A stretch of DNA of 64,000 nt, taken from the NCBI GenBank assembly GCA_040905905.1, contig JBBDQN010000029.1, positions 59,091 through 123,090 of the forward strand, given 5' to 3'. The DNA is from JAICND01 sp040905905. GTDB lineage: Bacteria > Actinomycetota > Acidimicrobiia > Spongiisociales > ZC4RG35. Made by a program: the position numbers and the translations under genes. Below the pieces are notes generated by a model that saw only the letters and a list, made by a program, of their open reading frames with translations, searched no databases and was not told where the DNA came from. This document shows positions 17,626 to 26,522 of the stretch, piece by piece; position 1 is the stretch's first letter; the number at the start of each line of letters is the position of its first letter.

Positions 17626-18423
17626 GTGGATCTGCGGTTGGCAGGCAGCAACGTGTTGATCACCGGCGGCAGTATGGGCATCGGGCGGGCATGTGCCAGT
17701 TTGTTTGCCGAGGAAGGCTGCAACATTGCTATCAACGCCCGCCGGCCCGGGCCCCTGGAACAGGCGGCAGCCGAGATAGCGGGAAAGACCGGTGCCCGTG
17801 CCATCGCACTGCCGGGCGACATGAGCGTGCTGAGCGACGTGCAGCGGGTCACCGCTCAGGCGATCGAGGGCCTGGGAAGCATCGACGTCCTGGTGACCTG
17901 CGCAGGTAGTTCGCCCGGTGGGTTGATGGAGGACCTCACCGACGAGCAGTGGTACTCCTCTCTGGGTCTAAAGTTCATGGGATACGTGCGCTCGATGCGC
18001 GCGGTGCTCCCCCACATGAGACAACGAGGGTCGGGCTCGATCGTCCTCGTGATCGGAAATGACGGCCTCAAGCCGAGCTATTGGGAGACGACTGCGGGGG
18101 CAGCCAACGCCGCCGGCATAAACGTGGCCGCCTCGATGGCCGAGCAGTACGGCCCGCTAGGGATCCGTGTGAACTCGGTGAACCCGGGCCCCGTGAATAC
18201 CGGGCGCTGGGACGGTCTGGAGAAAGCGTTCGCCCGGGACAAGGGAATCACCCAGGAACATGCCCACGAGCTGACCGTTGCCAGCATCCCATTGGGGCGG
18301 ATCGCCGAGCCCACGGAGGTCGCCGATCTAGTGGTTTTTCTGGCATCGGATCGTGCGAGCTTCATAAACGGCGCCCACATCCTCGTCGATGGCTCCCAGC
18401 GCAAGGGGATCATGGACACCTGA
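17626..18423 (+). CDS. Short-chain dehydrogenase/reductase with a degenerate active site
   Basis: 265 residues from a GTG after a GGACGGAG site. The NAD(P)-binding motif NVLITGGSMGIGRACA, the CAGSSPGG motif and the C-terminal FLASDRASFINGAHILVDG are typical SDR. The catalytic YxxxK is not: the aligned region reads SYWETTAGAANAAG, with Asn at the lysine place, and the Ser of the usual ISS motif is replaced in IVLVIGND. The fold is certain. Classical SDR chemistry is doubtful; N-containing SDR subfamilies are known, so it may still be active on an unusual substrate. Confidence 0.82.
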   Translation: MDLRLAGSNVLITGGSMGIGRACASLFAEEGCNIAINARRPGPLEQAAAEIAGKTGARAIALPGDMSVLSDVQRVTAQAIEGLGSIDVLVTCAGSSPGGLMEDLTDEQWYSSLGLKFMGYVRSMRAVLPHMRQRGSGSIVLVIGNDGLKPSYWETTAGAANAAGINVAASMAEQYGPLGIRVNSVNPGPVNTGRWDGLEKAFARDKGITQEHAHELTVASIPLGRIAEPTEVADLVVFLASDRASFINGAHILVDGSQRKGIMDT

Positions 18424-18426
18424 CCG

Positions 18427-19056
18427 TCAAGCTTCGGGCGGAGCGTACTGGCTGAAGGCTTCGAGGACGTGGCTGTTGGTGGCATCTCTGGCTACCGAGC
18501 AGTCCCCGGCCGCCAAGGCTTCGATGATCTCGTCGTGCTCGGTGATCCAATCCTTCATGTCCCCAACAGACTGTGTGCTCTCTCCCATGCTTCGACGCAA
18601 CAGGTTGAGCTGGGTGAGAAGGACCGGGGAGCCGGAGATCTCACAGACCCTGAAATGGAATTGGCGGTCGAGTGCCGACCCTTCGGCAAGCGTGGTCGCT
18701 GATGCCAGCTTCCGGTTGAGGTCGACCAAGTCGGAGATGTCCTCTCTGGTGATCTTTTTGGCAGCCAACTCGGCCCCGAGTGCCTCCAAGGTGCCGAGAA
18801 TGACCGCGCTCTCGTACAACTCGGCGTTATCCGGTCTAACCACCACTGCAGGTTGGTGGGGCTCGATCGAGATGAAGCCTTCGGCCTCCAGTCGACGCAT
18901 CGCCTCCCTCACCGGAGTTGGACTGACCCCCAGCAGGTCGGCCACCTCACGCTGGTGTAGCTCGGTGCCCGGTTCGAGCTCGCCGCCCTCGATCATCGAT
19001 CTGATAGCGTCGGCCACCAGGTCGGTCTTACTGCGATAACTGACTTTGCTTGTCAT
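18427..19056 (-). CDS. GntR-family regulator (FCD/FadR type)
   Basis: 209 residues from the ATG at 19056, with GAGGA 6-7 bases upstream; an ATG two codons earlier is too close to the site. The winged helix is at the N-terminus (LVADAIRSMIEGGELEPGTELHQREVADLLGVSPTPVREAMRRLE, broken here by ordinary linker residues), followed by an all-helical FCD effector domain that contains FHFRVCEISGSPVL. It is convergent with the SDR, with three bases between the stops. A regulator of the surrounding catabolic genes is likely; the effector is probably a carboxylic acid. Confidence 0.88.
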   Translation of the reverse strand: MTSKVSYRSKTDLVADAIRSMIEGGELEPGTELHQREVADLLGVSPTPVREAMRRLEAEGFISIEPHQPAVVVRPDNAELYESAVILGTLEALGAELAAKKITREDISDLVDLNRKLASATTLAEGSALDRQFHFRVCEISGSPVLLTQLNLLRRSMGESTQSVGDMKDWITEHDEIIEALAAGDCSVARDATNSHVLEAFSQYAPPEA

Positions 19057-19152
19057 CAACATTCCTCGATGTCCAAACCCGATCCGGGAAGGTCTTGGTG
19101 CGTTGGTGCCCACCGGGACCTGGGGAACGTGACGGCCCGCGCCGGAGCCGGG

Positions 19153-19719
19153 TCAACCCGGCTCGTTGCCGGGCTTCCAGGAGATGGCGCATCCGAGGCT
19201 GGGACGCTGCTCGGCAGATGGCACTTCTCCAGCCAAGGCCGCGGCGATGGCGGCACGGAGGTCGTCTCCGGTGACCGGCTCCTCGTTCTTGGGCCGACTG
19301 CTGTCGAACTGGCCCCTGTAGACCAGGTTCTGATCTGGGTCGAAGAGGAAGAAGTCAGGGGTACAGGCGGCCCGATATGCCAGAGCAACCTCCTGGGTCG
19401 CATCGATGAGATAGGGAAAGCCGAACCCGGCGCGCTCGACCTGTTCCGCCAGGCCGTCGGGGGTGTCCTCCGGTTCCTGCTCGACATCGTTGCTGCAGAT
19501 CCCTACGGCAACCAGACCTTCCTTCTGAAAATCGGACACGAGGCTGCTCAGGGCCTTCTCCACATGCTTGACATAAGGGCAGTGATTGCAGATGAACATA
19601 ACGAGAAGAGCCTTAGCCCCGGCGAGCTCACCGAGACTCACCGTTTCTCCGGACAACGATGGAAGCTCGAAGGGCGGGGCCTTGGTCCCCAATGCCAGCA
19701 TGGTTGATTCGACTGCCAC
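19153..19719 (-). CDS. Thioredoxin-like/AhpC-TSA family peroxiredoxin-type protein
   Basis: 188 residues. Features are APPFELPSLSGETVSLGEL, a central MFICNHCPYVKHVE with CxxC, VGICSNDVEQEPEDT, and RAACTPDFFLFDPDQNLVYRGQFD. This is the redoxin-fold group in which CxxCPY replaces the single peroxidatic Cys environment. It probably acts in thiol redox chemistry in the cytoplasm. It diverges from the importer operon, sharing the 128-bp promoter region 19720-19847. Confidence 0.85.
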   Translation of the reverse strand: MAVESTMLALGTKAPPFELPSLSGETVSLGELAGAKALLVMFICNHCPYVKHVEKALSSLVSDFQKEGLVAVGICSNDVEQEPEDTPDGLAEQVERAGFGFPYLIDATQEVALAYRAACTPDFFLFDPDQNLVYRGQFDSSRPKNEEPVTGDDLRAAIAAALAGEVPSAEQRPSLGCAISWKPGNEPG

Positions 19720-19770
19720 CTGCTCCTCCTACGTCTTAAGCGTCACAACGCAAGGGTCTGTCCCGATCAG

Positions 19771-19799
19771 TTGCAGGACCCCTAGAAATGTAGTATATC
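19771..19799 (+). promoter_or_regulatory. Sigma-70-type promoter of the ABC importer
   Basis: TTGCAG at 19771-19776 and TATATC at 19794-19799 are separated by 17 bases, the best -35/-10 match I see in the window. The binding-protein gene starts 48 bases downstream. Confidence 0.55.
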
Positions 19800-19803
19800 T
19801 CGA

Positions 19804-19819
19804 TGAAACCGCTGTTTCA
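19804..19819. promoter_or_regulatory. Operator-like palindrome TGAAAC-N4-GTTTCA
   Basis: A perfect 6-bp inverted repeat with a 4-base spacer begins five bases after the -10 box, covering the likely transcription start. This is the usual place for a repressor of the importer. The best candidates encoded nearby are the GntR (18427) and IclR (25639) proteins. Confidence 0.5.
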
Positions 19820-19847
19820 ACCAGTGGCAATCGGCAGGAGGAGACAC

Positions 19848-20891
19848 ATGAGGCCAAACGGAATGAGAGCGCGAACCCTGGGAGCACTCATAGCAGTGCT
19901 CGTGGTGGCCGCCGCCTGCGGGAACGGCGGAGGTTCAAATACCACAGGGGGCGGGACCGATACCACCGGTTCCGAACCCGTGGTCATCAATGCGATTCAC
20001 GGAAGCGGCCTCGACTTCATCCACCTAGTGGGTCTCGCCGCATTCGAGATCCTCGAAGAGCAGGGCTATGTCGTCGAGAACGTGTTCGCCCAGGAAGCAG
20101 AGACTGCGGTGCAAGCCCTGGTCCAGGGTGATGCGCAGGTTGCAGTGAACCTGGGGGTCAACGTGGGTGTTCCTGCGGTCGATGCCGGAGCCAACATCGT
20201 CGATGTGGTGGCGACCCAGCGTCCTACTTGGGCTCTGGCAGCCCGACCCGAGTTCGCGACGATGGAGGACCTGGAGGGAGCGCGCATCGGTGTACACGGC
20301 GAGGCGTCATTCACCCGGGCGGTGTCGATCTTCTTCGCCGAGGAATACGGGTACACCTACGAGGAGCTGATCATCCCGGGAAGTGATGTCCGCGCCGAGG
20401 CACTCGCCCAGGGCGAACTCGATGCATCGGTCATCGACCTCCCCGACGTGGTTCTTCTCGAGGCAACCTACCCGGAGTCCTTCCACATCCTCCAGACCAT
20501 TGGCGAGCGTTTCCCCGAGTTGATCGAGGCCGACGTCTGGATCGACGCCACATGGGCCGAAGCCAACCCGGAGGTAGCCATAGACGTGGTTGGTGCCTTT
20601 GTCCAGGCAGCAAGGAAGATGACCGAAGACACCGCTTACTCGCTCGCGCTAGCCATGGAGCACCTGAGCGAGATGGGTGAGGATGTCCTCAGTCGTCTGG
20701 TCGAGGAGTACTCCTCGAGGGGCATCTGGCCCCAGGACGGGCTCATCAATGAGGAGCGCGCCCTCATTACCCTCGAGTTCTTCCAGGAGGTCGGGGAGAT
20801 AGACATCGAAACCCCAATCACCGGCGAAACTGTTACGCGGTACTTCGACTTCTCCTACTTGGAAGCGGCTCTACAAGAGCTGGATGGCTGA
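19848..20891 (+). CDS. ABC transporter substrate-binding lipoprotein (NMT1/TauA-like)
   Basis: 347 residues. The ATG at 19848 follows GGAGGAGACAC. The N-terminus is a lipoprotein signal: basic MRPNGMRART, a hydrophobic core, then VVAAAC as lipobox, and a Gly/Thr/Ser-rich linker. The body has the NitT/TauT type II binding-protein pattern (AEFATMEDLEGARIGVHGEAS, VQALVQGDAQVAVNLG, LDASVIDLPDVVLLEA). It captures a small organic acid, probably an aromatic substrate of this island (inference). The stop overlaps the permease start. Confidence 0.88.
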   Translation: MRPNGMRARTLGALIAVLVVAAACGNGGGSNTTGGGTDTTGSEPVVINAIHGSGLDFIHLVGLAAFEILEEQGYVVENVFAQEAETAVQALVQGDAQVAVNLGVNVGVPAVDAGANIVDVVATQRPTWALAARPEFATMEDLEGARIGVHGEASFTRAVSIFFAEEYGYTYEELIIPGSDVRAEALAQGELDASVIDLPDVVLLEATYPESFHILQTIGERFPELIEADVWIDATWAEANPEVAIDVVGAFVQAARKMTEDTAYSLALAMEHLSEMGEDVLSRLVEEYSSRGIWPQDGLINEERALITLEFFQEVGEIDIETPITGETVTRYFDFSYLEAALQELDG

Positions 20892-21720
20892 GAGGATGAC
20901 GGCTGTCGACGGCTGGGGCGAACCCACGGGTTCGCCCCGGCCCGGCCTTCGGTCGCTGCTCGATCCCCGGTTCCTGGTGGGGTCGGCAGCCATCGTGGCA
21001 GGCTTCCTCGCCTGGGAGATCTACGCTCGCTCGCTCGACAACAACATCTTCTTTCCGACGTTTCTCTCGATGTTGGCGGCGTTGGGAGACCTCGTGCAGG
21101 ACCCCGAGTTCTGGGGTGCCTACCGTCTAACGCTGATTCCCTTCGTCTGGGGCTTGCTGGCATCCATAGTCCTCGGTGTCGTGATCGGGCTGGTCGCCGG
21201 TCTCAGCAGAACCACCTGGAAGCTCGTCTCGCCCTATGTGGCCTTCCTTCACGCTCTTCCGGTCTCGGTCCTGATCCCAGTTGTAGTGGTGGGCCTCGGG
21301 ATCGGCCTCGTGGCCAGATCTACCGTGGTCTTCCTCTTCGGTTTCTTTGAGGTGATGCTCAGCACCGCGGCCGGAGTCGCCTACATCAGCAACGACATCA
21401 GGGATATGGCGCGATCCTTTGGGATGGGACCAGTCCGTTTCTTTCGCCGCGTGGTACTTCCCGGGGCTATGCCCGCCATCATGGCCGGGATACGGATCGG
21501 CACCGGCCGTGCCGTTGTCGGCATGGTGGTGATGGAGTTGCTACTGGTGACGGTGGGAGTCGGGCGCTTGGTGGCTCGTTATCGCGCCGACTTCGACAGC
21601 CCCCGCCTCTATGCGGTTGTATTCACCCTCGCCGCCTTCGGTCTTCTCGCGCTGGCAGTCATGAGGAGGATCGAGGTCTACGCGCTTCGTTGGCGCAGAG
21701 ACGCTCCGGGGGCCCAGTGA
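20884..21720 (+). CDS. ABC transporter permease (SsuC/TauC type), first copy
   Basis: 278 residues with about six membrane segments and the EAA-type cytoplasmic loop seen as DMARSFGMGPVRFFRRVVLPGAMPAIMAGIRIGTGRA. ATG at 20884 overlaps the binding-protein stop; a second ATG at 20896 is possible. With the ATPase at 21717 and the second permease at 22510 it makes a heterodimeric importer. Confidence 0.88.
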   Translation: MAERMTAVDGWGEPTGSPRPGLRSLLDPRFLVGSAAIVAGFLAWEIYARSLDNNIFFPTFLSMLAALGDLVQDPEFWGAYRLTLIPFVWGLLASIVLGVVIGLVAGLSRTTWKLVSPYVAFLHALPVSVLIPVVVVGLGIGLVARSTVVFLFGFFEVMLSTAAGVAYISNDIRDMARSFGMGPVRFFRRVVLPGAMPAIMAGIRIGTGRAVVGMVVMELLLVTVGVGRLVARYRADFDSPRLYAVVFTLAAFGLLALAVMRRIEVYALRWRRDAPGAQ

Positions 21721-22517
21721 TCCTGGTCAAGGAGGTCTCCAAAGTGTTCACTCGCGACGGGAAGTCGTTCGAAGCCCTTCGCGATGTCACATTTGAAGTG
21801 GCTACCGGCCGTTTCACCTCTCTGATCGGTCCTAGCGGATGTGGGAAGACCACCCTGCTCAAGATGATGGCGGGTCTCACTCGACCCACCAGCGGGACCA
21901 TCAAGATCGACGACAAAGAGGTAAGCGGGTCAGGCCCGGACCGGGCGCTGGTGTTCCAGAACTTCGTGCTACTCCCTTGGGCCGACGTCCTGACCAACGC
22001 CGCTTTCGGGCTTGAGGCAAGGAGGGTTCCCAAGAAGACGCGGGAGGAGATGGCCCGCTGGCAGTTGGAGCGTGTCGGTCTTGCTGGGTTCGAGCACCAC
22101 TACCCGCACGAGTTGTCGGGTGGCATGCAACAGCGTGTCGGAATTGCCAGGGCCCTGGCTGTCGACCCTGACACCCTCCTCATGGACGAGCCCTTCGGGT
22201 CCCTCGACACCATCACCCGCCACGTCATGCAACTCGACCTGCTCCGCCTCTGGCAGGAGACCGCCAGCAAGACAACGGTGTTCGTCACACACAGCATGGA
22301 GGAGGCAGCACTCCTCTCAGACCATGTGATCATCATGGACACCCGTCCGGGCCGGGTGGCCGAGGTGGTCGAAGTTCCATTCCCTCGCCCTCGAGACGTG
22401 GGCCTCACCACCTCACCCGAGTATCAAGCGTTCACCGCAGAGCTGTCCCATCAGCTTGAGCAGATGCAGCGAGTCGACATGGCCCGCTCCGCCCAGCTCA
22501 CCGAAGAAAATGACTGA
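21717..22517 (+). CDS. ABC transporter ATPase (SsuB/TauB type)
   Basis: 266 residues. Walker A is SLIGPSGCGKTTLLKMMAGL, the Q-loop is VFQNFVLLPW, the signature is LSGGMQQRVGIARALAV, Walker B is LLMDEPFGSLD and the switch His is FVTHSMEEA. The GTG at 21717 overlaps the permease stop as GTGA; a TTG at 21690 in the same frame is less likely. It energises the importer at the inner membrane. Confidence 0.92.
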   Translation: MILVKEVSKVFTRDGKSFEALRDVTFEVATGRFTSLIGPSGCGKTTLLKMMAGLTRPTSGTIKIDDKEVSGSGPDRALVFQNFVLLPWADVLTNAAFGLEARRVPKKTREEMARWQLERVGLAGFEHHYPHELSGGMQQRVGIARALAVDPDTLLMDEPFGSLDTITRHVMQLDLLRLWQETASKTTVFVTHSMEEAALLSDHVIIMDTRPGRVAEVVEVPFPRPRDVGLTTSPEYQAFTAELSHQLEQMQRVDMARSAQLTEEND

Positions 22518-23340
22518 CACCGCTCAGCAGGCGACCGCCCCGGACCCCGTCTCCTGGCAGAAGGCACCAACGCCCGGGTTGCTGAAGCGAGTCGGCCGGT
22601 GGCTTAGCAGATACCGGCTCCAGACCCTTGGTCTGGTCGTCGGTGCCGTCCTCTGGGAGATCGTGGGACGAGCCGGGGTTTCTCCCGCCCTCCCACCGGT
22701 CAGCGCGGTGCTCACCGCCGGGCTCGACCTGTGGTCATCCGAACGTTTCCTGGAAGCAACCAGGACCAGCGCCAGCGCCATCCTCATCGCCCTCCCGCCC
22801 TCGGTCGTGGTGGGTGTGATGCTCGGTCTGCTGATGGGCCTGTTCCGTCCGGTGGAGTGGGTGTGCAGTCCATACATCAATCTGGCCCTCTCGCTCCCCC
22901 TGGTTGCCATCATCCCCATCATCCTCCTCATCTTTGGGCTGTCACGTACCACGATCGTGGTTGTAATCGTGCTTTACGTGCTCCCAGTCGTGATCGTCAA
23001 CACCTTCATTGGTGTTCGCAGCGCCGAACCGGACCTGCTCGAGATGGCCTCCTCCTTCAATTCCGGTCGATGGCTCACCGTCAAGCGAATCGTCTTGCCC
23101 TCGGCGCGGCCGCTCACCTTGGCCGGAGTCAGGATCGGGGTGGGTCGATCAATCTCGGGCGGGATCGTCGCCGAGCAGGTGGTGGGCGCGTTTGGGGTAG
23201 GGGGGCTGGTGCAGCGGCTGGGCGGTGCCTTCGCCGTCGAATCGCTCTACGCCGTGATCATCTTCATCGGTGCAGTCGGAGTCGCCAGCCTGGCCTTGAT
23301 AAACCGCGTGGAACAGCGTTACCAGATCGAGAGAGCGTGA
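22510..23340 (+). CDS. ABC transporter permease (SsuC/TauC type), second copy
   Basis: 276 residues, six predicted membrane segments and the loop EMASSFNSGRWLTVKRIVLPSARPLTLAGVRIGVGRSISGGI, clearly homologous to the first permease. ATG at 22510 overlaps the ATPase stop. Two different permease subunits on both sides of the ATPase gene suggest a heterodimer. The end overlaps or abuts the next amidohydrolase. Confidence 0.88.
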   Translation: MTDTAQQATAPDPVSWQKAPTPGLLKRVGRWLSRYRLQTLGLVVGAVLWEIVGRAGVSPALPPVSAVLTAGLDLWSSERFLEATRTSASAILIALPPSVVVGVMLGLLMGLFRPVEWVCSPYINLALSLPLVAIIPIILLIFGLSRTTIVVVIVLYVLPVVIVNTFIGVRSAEPDLLEMASSFNSGRWLTVKRIVLPSARPLTLAGVRIGVGRSISGGIVAEQVVGAFGVGGLVQRLGGAFAVESLYAVIIFIGAVGVASLALINRVEQRYQIERA

Positions 23341-23363
23341 TACCTGTGACCAAGGACGAGGAT

Positions 23364-24383
23364 ATGAAGATCGACTCGTTTTGCCACATCCTCCCCCGAC
23401 CGTTCTTCGATCGGGTGATGGAGCTGCCCGAGACGGCAGAGTCGGCGGGACTACGCCGCCGGATTAGCAACATACCTGCGTTGTACGACCTCGAGGTCCG
23501 GCTCGGCCAGCTCGAGGAGTTCGGAGCAGGCTATCGCCAACTCCTGTCCATGGCTGCACCGCCAGTAGAGGATCTGGGGCCACCAGAAGTGTCGGTGGAG
23601 TTAGCCCGGATCGCCAACGAGAGCCAGGCGGCACTGGTACGGGACCACCCTGAGCGGTTCGTCGGCTTCGTGGCGTGCGTCCCGGTCAACGACGTCGACG
23701 CCTCGCTGGCCGAGATCGACCACGCCCTCGGAGAACTTGGGGCCTCCGGCATCCAGATCTACACCCACGTGAATGGCGAACCCTATGACCGAGCCCGCTT
23801 CATGCCCCTGTTCGAGAAGATGGCCGACCTCGACAAGATGATTTGGGTCCATCCCAGCCGCAACGCCAACTGGCCCGACTATCCCAGCGAGGACCGCTCG
23901 CTCTACGAGATCTGGTGGGCCCTGGGATGGCCCTACGACACTGCCACCCTGATGGCACGACTCGTCTTCTCCGGCGTACTGGAACGCCATCCCGATCTCA
24001 GGATCCTGGTCCATCACGGTGGGAGCATGATCCCCCACTTCTCAGGGCGAATCGGGGCCGGCTGGGACCAGCTGGGGGCGCGGACCCCACCGGACAAGCG
24101 CCACGAGGTGGAGCACACCTTGACACAGCGGCCGTATGACTACTTCAAGAAGTTCTATGCAGACACGGCTTTGATGGGAGCCCAACACGCCATCGCCTGC
24201 TCGCTCGAGTTCTTCGGCGCCGACCAAATGCTCTTCGCCTCCGACTCGCCATACGATCCGGAGAAGGGGCCCGGGTTCATCCGGGAGACGATCCGCAACC
24301 TCGATGGCCTCGCTATCTCCGACGAGGACCGACAGAAGATCTATTCGGGCAATGCGATCCGGCTTTTCAACCTGGAATTGTGA
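23364..24383 (+). CDS. ACMSD-type amidohydrolase with altered first metal motif
   Basis: 339 residues from the ATG at 23364 (AAGGACGAGG just before; GTGs at 23337 and 23346 are alternatives). The family order is present: DKMIWVHPSRN, RILVHHGGSMIPHFSGR and MLFASDSPYDPEKG. However, the N-terminal HxH appears as KIDSFCHILPRPF, with Phe in place of the first His. Thus one usual zinc ligand is missing, which may mark a subfamily with different metal use or a hydratase/lyase activity. It lies between the importer and the intradiol dioxygenase. Confidence 0.85.
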   Translation: MKIDSFCHILPRPFFDRVMELPETAESAGLRRRISNIPALYDLEVRLGQLEEFGAGYRQLLSMAAPPVEDLGPPEVSVELARIANESQAALVRDHPERFVGFVACVPVNDVDASLAEIDHALGELGASGIQIYTHVNGEPYDRARFMPLFEKMADLDKMIWVHPSRNANWPDYPSEDRSLYEIWWALGWPYDTATLMARLVFSGVLERHPDLRILVHHGGSMIPHFSGRIGAGWDQLGARTPPDKRHEVEHTLTQRPYDYFKKFYADTALMGAQHAIACSLEFFGADQMLFASDSPYDPEKGPGFIRETIRNLDGLAISDEDRQKIYSGNAIRLFNLEL

Positions 24384-25097
24384 ATGAGCGCGTCCCCTCA
24401 CCCCGTCGGTTACCGCAGGGGCAACGACCTGGTCGACGCTCCCTATCTGGTTCCCGAATTCAAGAGCACCCGGCTCCGTGCTCCCAGGCAGCCGTTGATC
24501 TCTCTCAAGCACACACTATCGGAAGTCACTGGCCCGATCTTCAGCCATCGGTCGGTGTCTCCGGATGAACACGACCTCACCACACGACATGGGGCCAACC
24601 CCATCGGGCAGCGGATCATCCTCGGGGGGAGGGTCCTCGACAACGACGGCCGGCCGGTCCGCAACACCCTTGTCGAAATGTGGCAGGCGAACTCCGCCGG
24701 CCGCTACATACACAAGTGGGACCGTTACCAGGCACCTCTGGACCCCAACTTCGATGGTGTGGGGCGATGTATCACCGACGACAACGGCGCTTACCAGTTC
24801 ACCACCATCAAACCCGGGCCCTACCCGTTCGGAAACCACTACAACGCGTGGCGCCCCTCGCATATCCACCTCTCGGTATTCGGGCCTGCCTTCGTGACCA
24901 GGCTTGTGACTCAGATGTACTTCCCCGGCGACCCGCTGCTCGCCCAGGACCCGGTGTTCAACTCAGTGCCCGGCCCGCGGGCGCGCGATCGTCTCATATG
25001 CCGGTTCGACCTCGAGACCACCGTCCCGGATTTCGCCAACTCCTACCGCTTCGACATCGTCCTCCGGGGGCGCGACGCGACCCCCGTCGAGTCGTGA
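24384..25097 (+). CDS. pcaH: Intradiol ring-cleavage dioxygenase, beta-type subunit (PcaH-like), copy 1
   Basis: 237 residues. All four Fe(III) ligands of protocatechuate 3,4-dioxygenase can be placed: Tyr108 (AGRYIH), Tyr147 (KPGPYPFGNH), His160 and His162 (RPSHIHLS), with the same numbering as the Pseudomonas beta subunit. It begins directly after the amidohydrolase stop and is coupled to the alpha subunit by GTGA. A second, better contextualised pcaHG pair lies at 42543-43873, so this pair may act on a substituted catechol-type acid. Confidence 0.85.
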   Translation: MSASPHPVGYRRGNDLVDAPYLVPEFKSTRLRAPRQPLISLKHTLSEVTGPIFSHRSVSPDEHDLTTRHGANPIGQRIILGGRVLDNDGRPVRNTLVEMWQANSAGRYIHKWDRYQAPLDPNFDGVGRCITDDNGAYQFTTIKPGPYPFGNHYNAWRPSHIHLSVFGPAFVTRLVTQMYFPGDPLLAQDPVFNSVPGPRARDRLICRFDLETTVPDFANSYRFDIVLRGRDATPVES

Positions 25098-25642
25098 GCA
25101 GAGAACTGACCCCATCTCAGACCGTCGGCCCCTATTTCGGGGTGTCGATGACACCCGAGGAGCTGACTCGTCTCGTCCCCGAAGGAACTCCGGACGCCGT
25201 CGTCCTCACCGGGGTGGTCACCGACGGTGAGGGGAAGCCTGTTCCGGAGGGGATGATCGAGATCTGGCAGGCCGATCGCGAAGGGAGTTACGACCGGGCG
25301 CCGCAGGGAGAGGGTGAGGCCTTCACAGGCTTCGGGCGCTGTCACACCGACGATGACGGGCTTTACCGATTCCTCACCTTGAAGCCAGGGCCCGTGCCCG
25401 CATCAAGGGGTGGGATGCAGGCCCCTCATGTCAACATGGCGATTTTCGGGGCCGGCCTCGTAAAGCCGCTGCGAACCCGGGTCTATTTTTCTGACGAGAC
25501 GGAGGCCAATCGGACCGATCCGGTCTTGGCGCTTGTCGACGAGTCGCGCCGCCACCTGCTGGTGGCAGACGTCGATGGTTCGGTTGCCAGCCTCGACATC
25601 CGTCTTCAGGGTGATGGTGAGACCCCCTTCTTCGAGCTATGA
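25094..25642 (+). CDS. pcaG: Intradiol dioxygenase alpha-type subunit (PcaG-like), copy 1
   Basis: 182 residues from the GTG at 25094. The alpha subunit lacks the iron ligands, as expected: TPSQTVGPYFGVSM at the start, MIEIWQADREGSYD, GFGRCHTDDDGLYRF, TLKPGPVPASRGGMQAPHVNMAIFGAG, and RVYFSDETEANRTDPVL. It forms the dioxygenase with the upstream beta subunit. The stop overlaps the IclR gene as ATGA. Confidence 0.85.
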   Translation: MSRELTPSQTVGPYFGVSMTPEELTRLVPEGTPDAVVLTGVVTDGEGKPVPEGMIEIWQADREGSYDRAPQGEGEAFTGFGRCHTDDDGLYRFLTLKPGPVPASRGGMQAPHVNMAIFGAGLVKPLRTRVYFSDETEANRTDPVLALVDESRRHLLVADVDGSVASLDIRLQGDGETPFFEL

Positions 25643-26517
25643 CCGACCGCGGCACAACCACCGCTCGGTCCCCAACCGATGGCCCGGCTGCAGGCTCCGG
25701 TAAGGTGGCCCACCGGCCATCGACCCCAAGGGAACAAGTGCGCGGAGCCCAAAGACTCTTCGTCATCGTCGAACAGCTCAGCGCCCGGCCGATGACGCTC
25801 ACCGAGGTGGCGAAGTCGGCCGACTTGCCCAAGTCGACCGCGCTGAGGTTCCTCCGCACGCTCGAGGAGGCAGGCTGGGTTTTCCGGGACCGGCTCGGGA
25901 CCTACTCGCTGGGGGCGGCCATCGCCGGGCTGGCCGCCCAGTATCTGGCGGGGAACCCGCTGGTGGCTATGACGACACCGCCGATGCGGGCTCTCCACGC
26001 CAAATTGGACGAGACCATCTCGCTCAGCCGCCGGGTTGGCCTGGCCCGAGTTTGTGTCCAAGAGTTCCCCTCCACCCAGAGCCTGCGATTGGTTCTCGGC
26101 CTCGGCGAGCTGGGCCCGCTCCATGCCGGCGCCAGCGGAATCCTCCTCTTCGCCTACATGCCCGAAGAGGAGAGGGGTCGTCTCGCCGAACGGGGCTTCG
26201 AGCGGTATACCTCGAAAACCATCGTTGATCTGAAGGAGCTAGAAGCCGAAGCTGAGAAGGTGAGACAACAGGGCTGGGCGATCACCAAAGGCCAGAAGAC
26301 CGAGGGAGGAGTAGCCATCGCCGTCCCCATCTCCGAGCCGGGATCGAGGAGCGAGATAGCGGCTCTCGGTGTCTTCGGTCCGGCGATCAGGTGCAGCACC
26401 AAGCGCGAACAGGACATCTGGCTCGAGGCGCTGGTCGAGACCGCTGCGGAGGTAAACGAGGCGACGGCGAGAGTGGCCTCGCCTGCCGCCGACCGTATTC
26501 GACCGGCCGGGGCCTAG
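25639..26517 (+). CDS. IclR-family transcriptional regulator
   Basis: 292 residues with an extended low-complexity N-terminus (about 35 residues), then the HTH (MTLTEVAKSADLPKSTALRFLRTLEEAGWV) and the IclR effector domain with LHAGASGILLFAY and GGVAIAVPISEPGSRSEIAALGVFGP. It is encoded inside the dioxygenase operon, with a 4-base overlap before and five bases between its stop and the next GTG. It is probably the pathway-specific regulator of this island. Confidence 0.88.
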   Translation: MTDRGTTTARSPTDGPAAGSGKVAHRPSTPREQVRGAQRLFVIVEQLSARPMTLTEVAKSADLPKSTALRFLRTLEEAGWVFRDRLGTYSLGAAIAGLAAQYLAGNPLVAMTTPPMRALHAKLDETISLSRRVGLARVCVQEFPSTQSLRLVLGLGELGPLHAGASGILLFAYMPEEERGRLAERGFERYTSKTIVDLKELEAEAEKVRQQGWAITKGQKTEGGVAIAVPISEPGSRSEIAALGVFGPAIRCSTKREQDIWLEALVETAAEVNEATARVASPAADRIRPAGA

Positions 26518-26522
26518 CTGCA

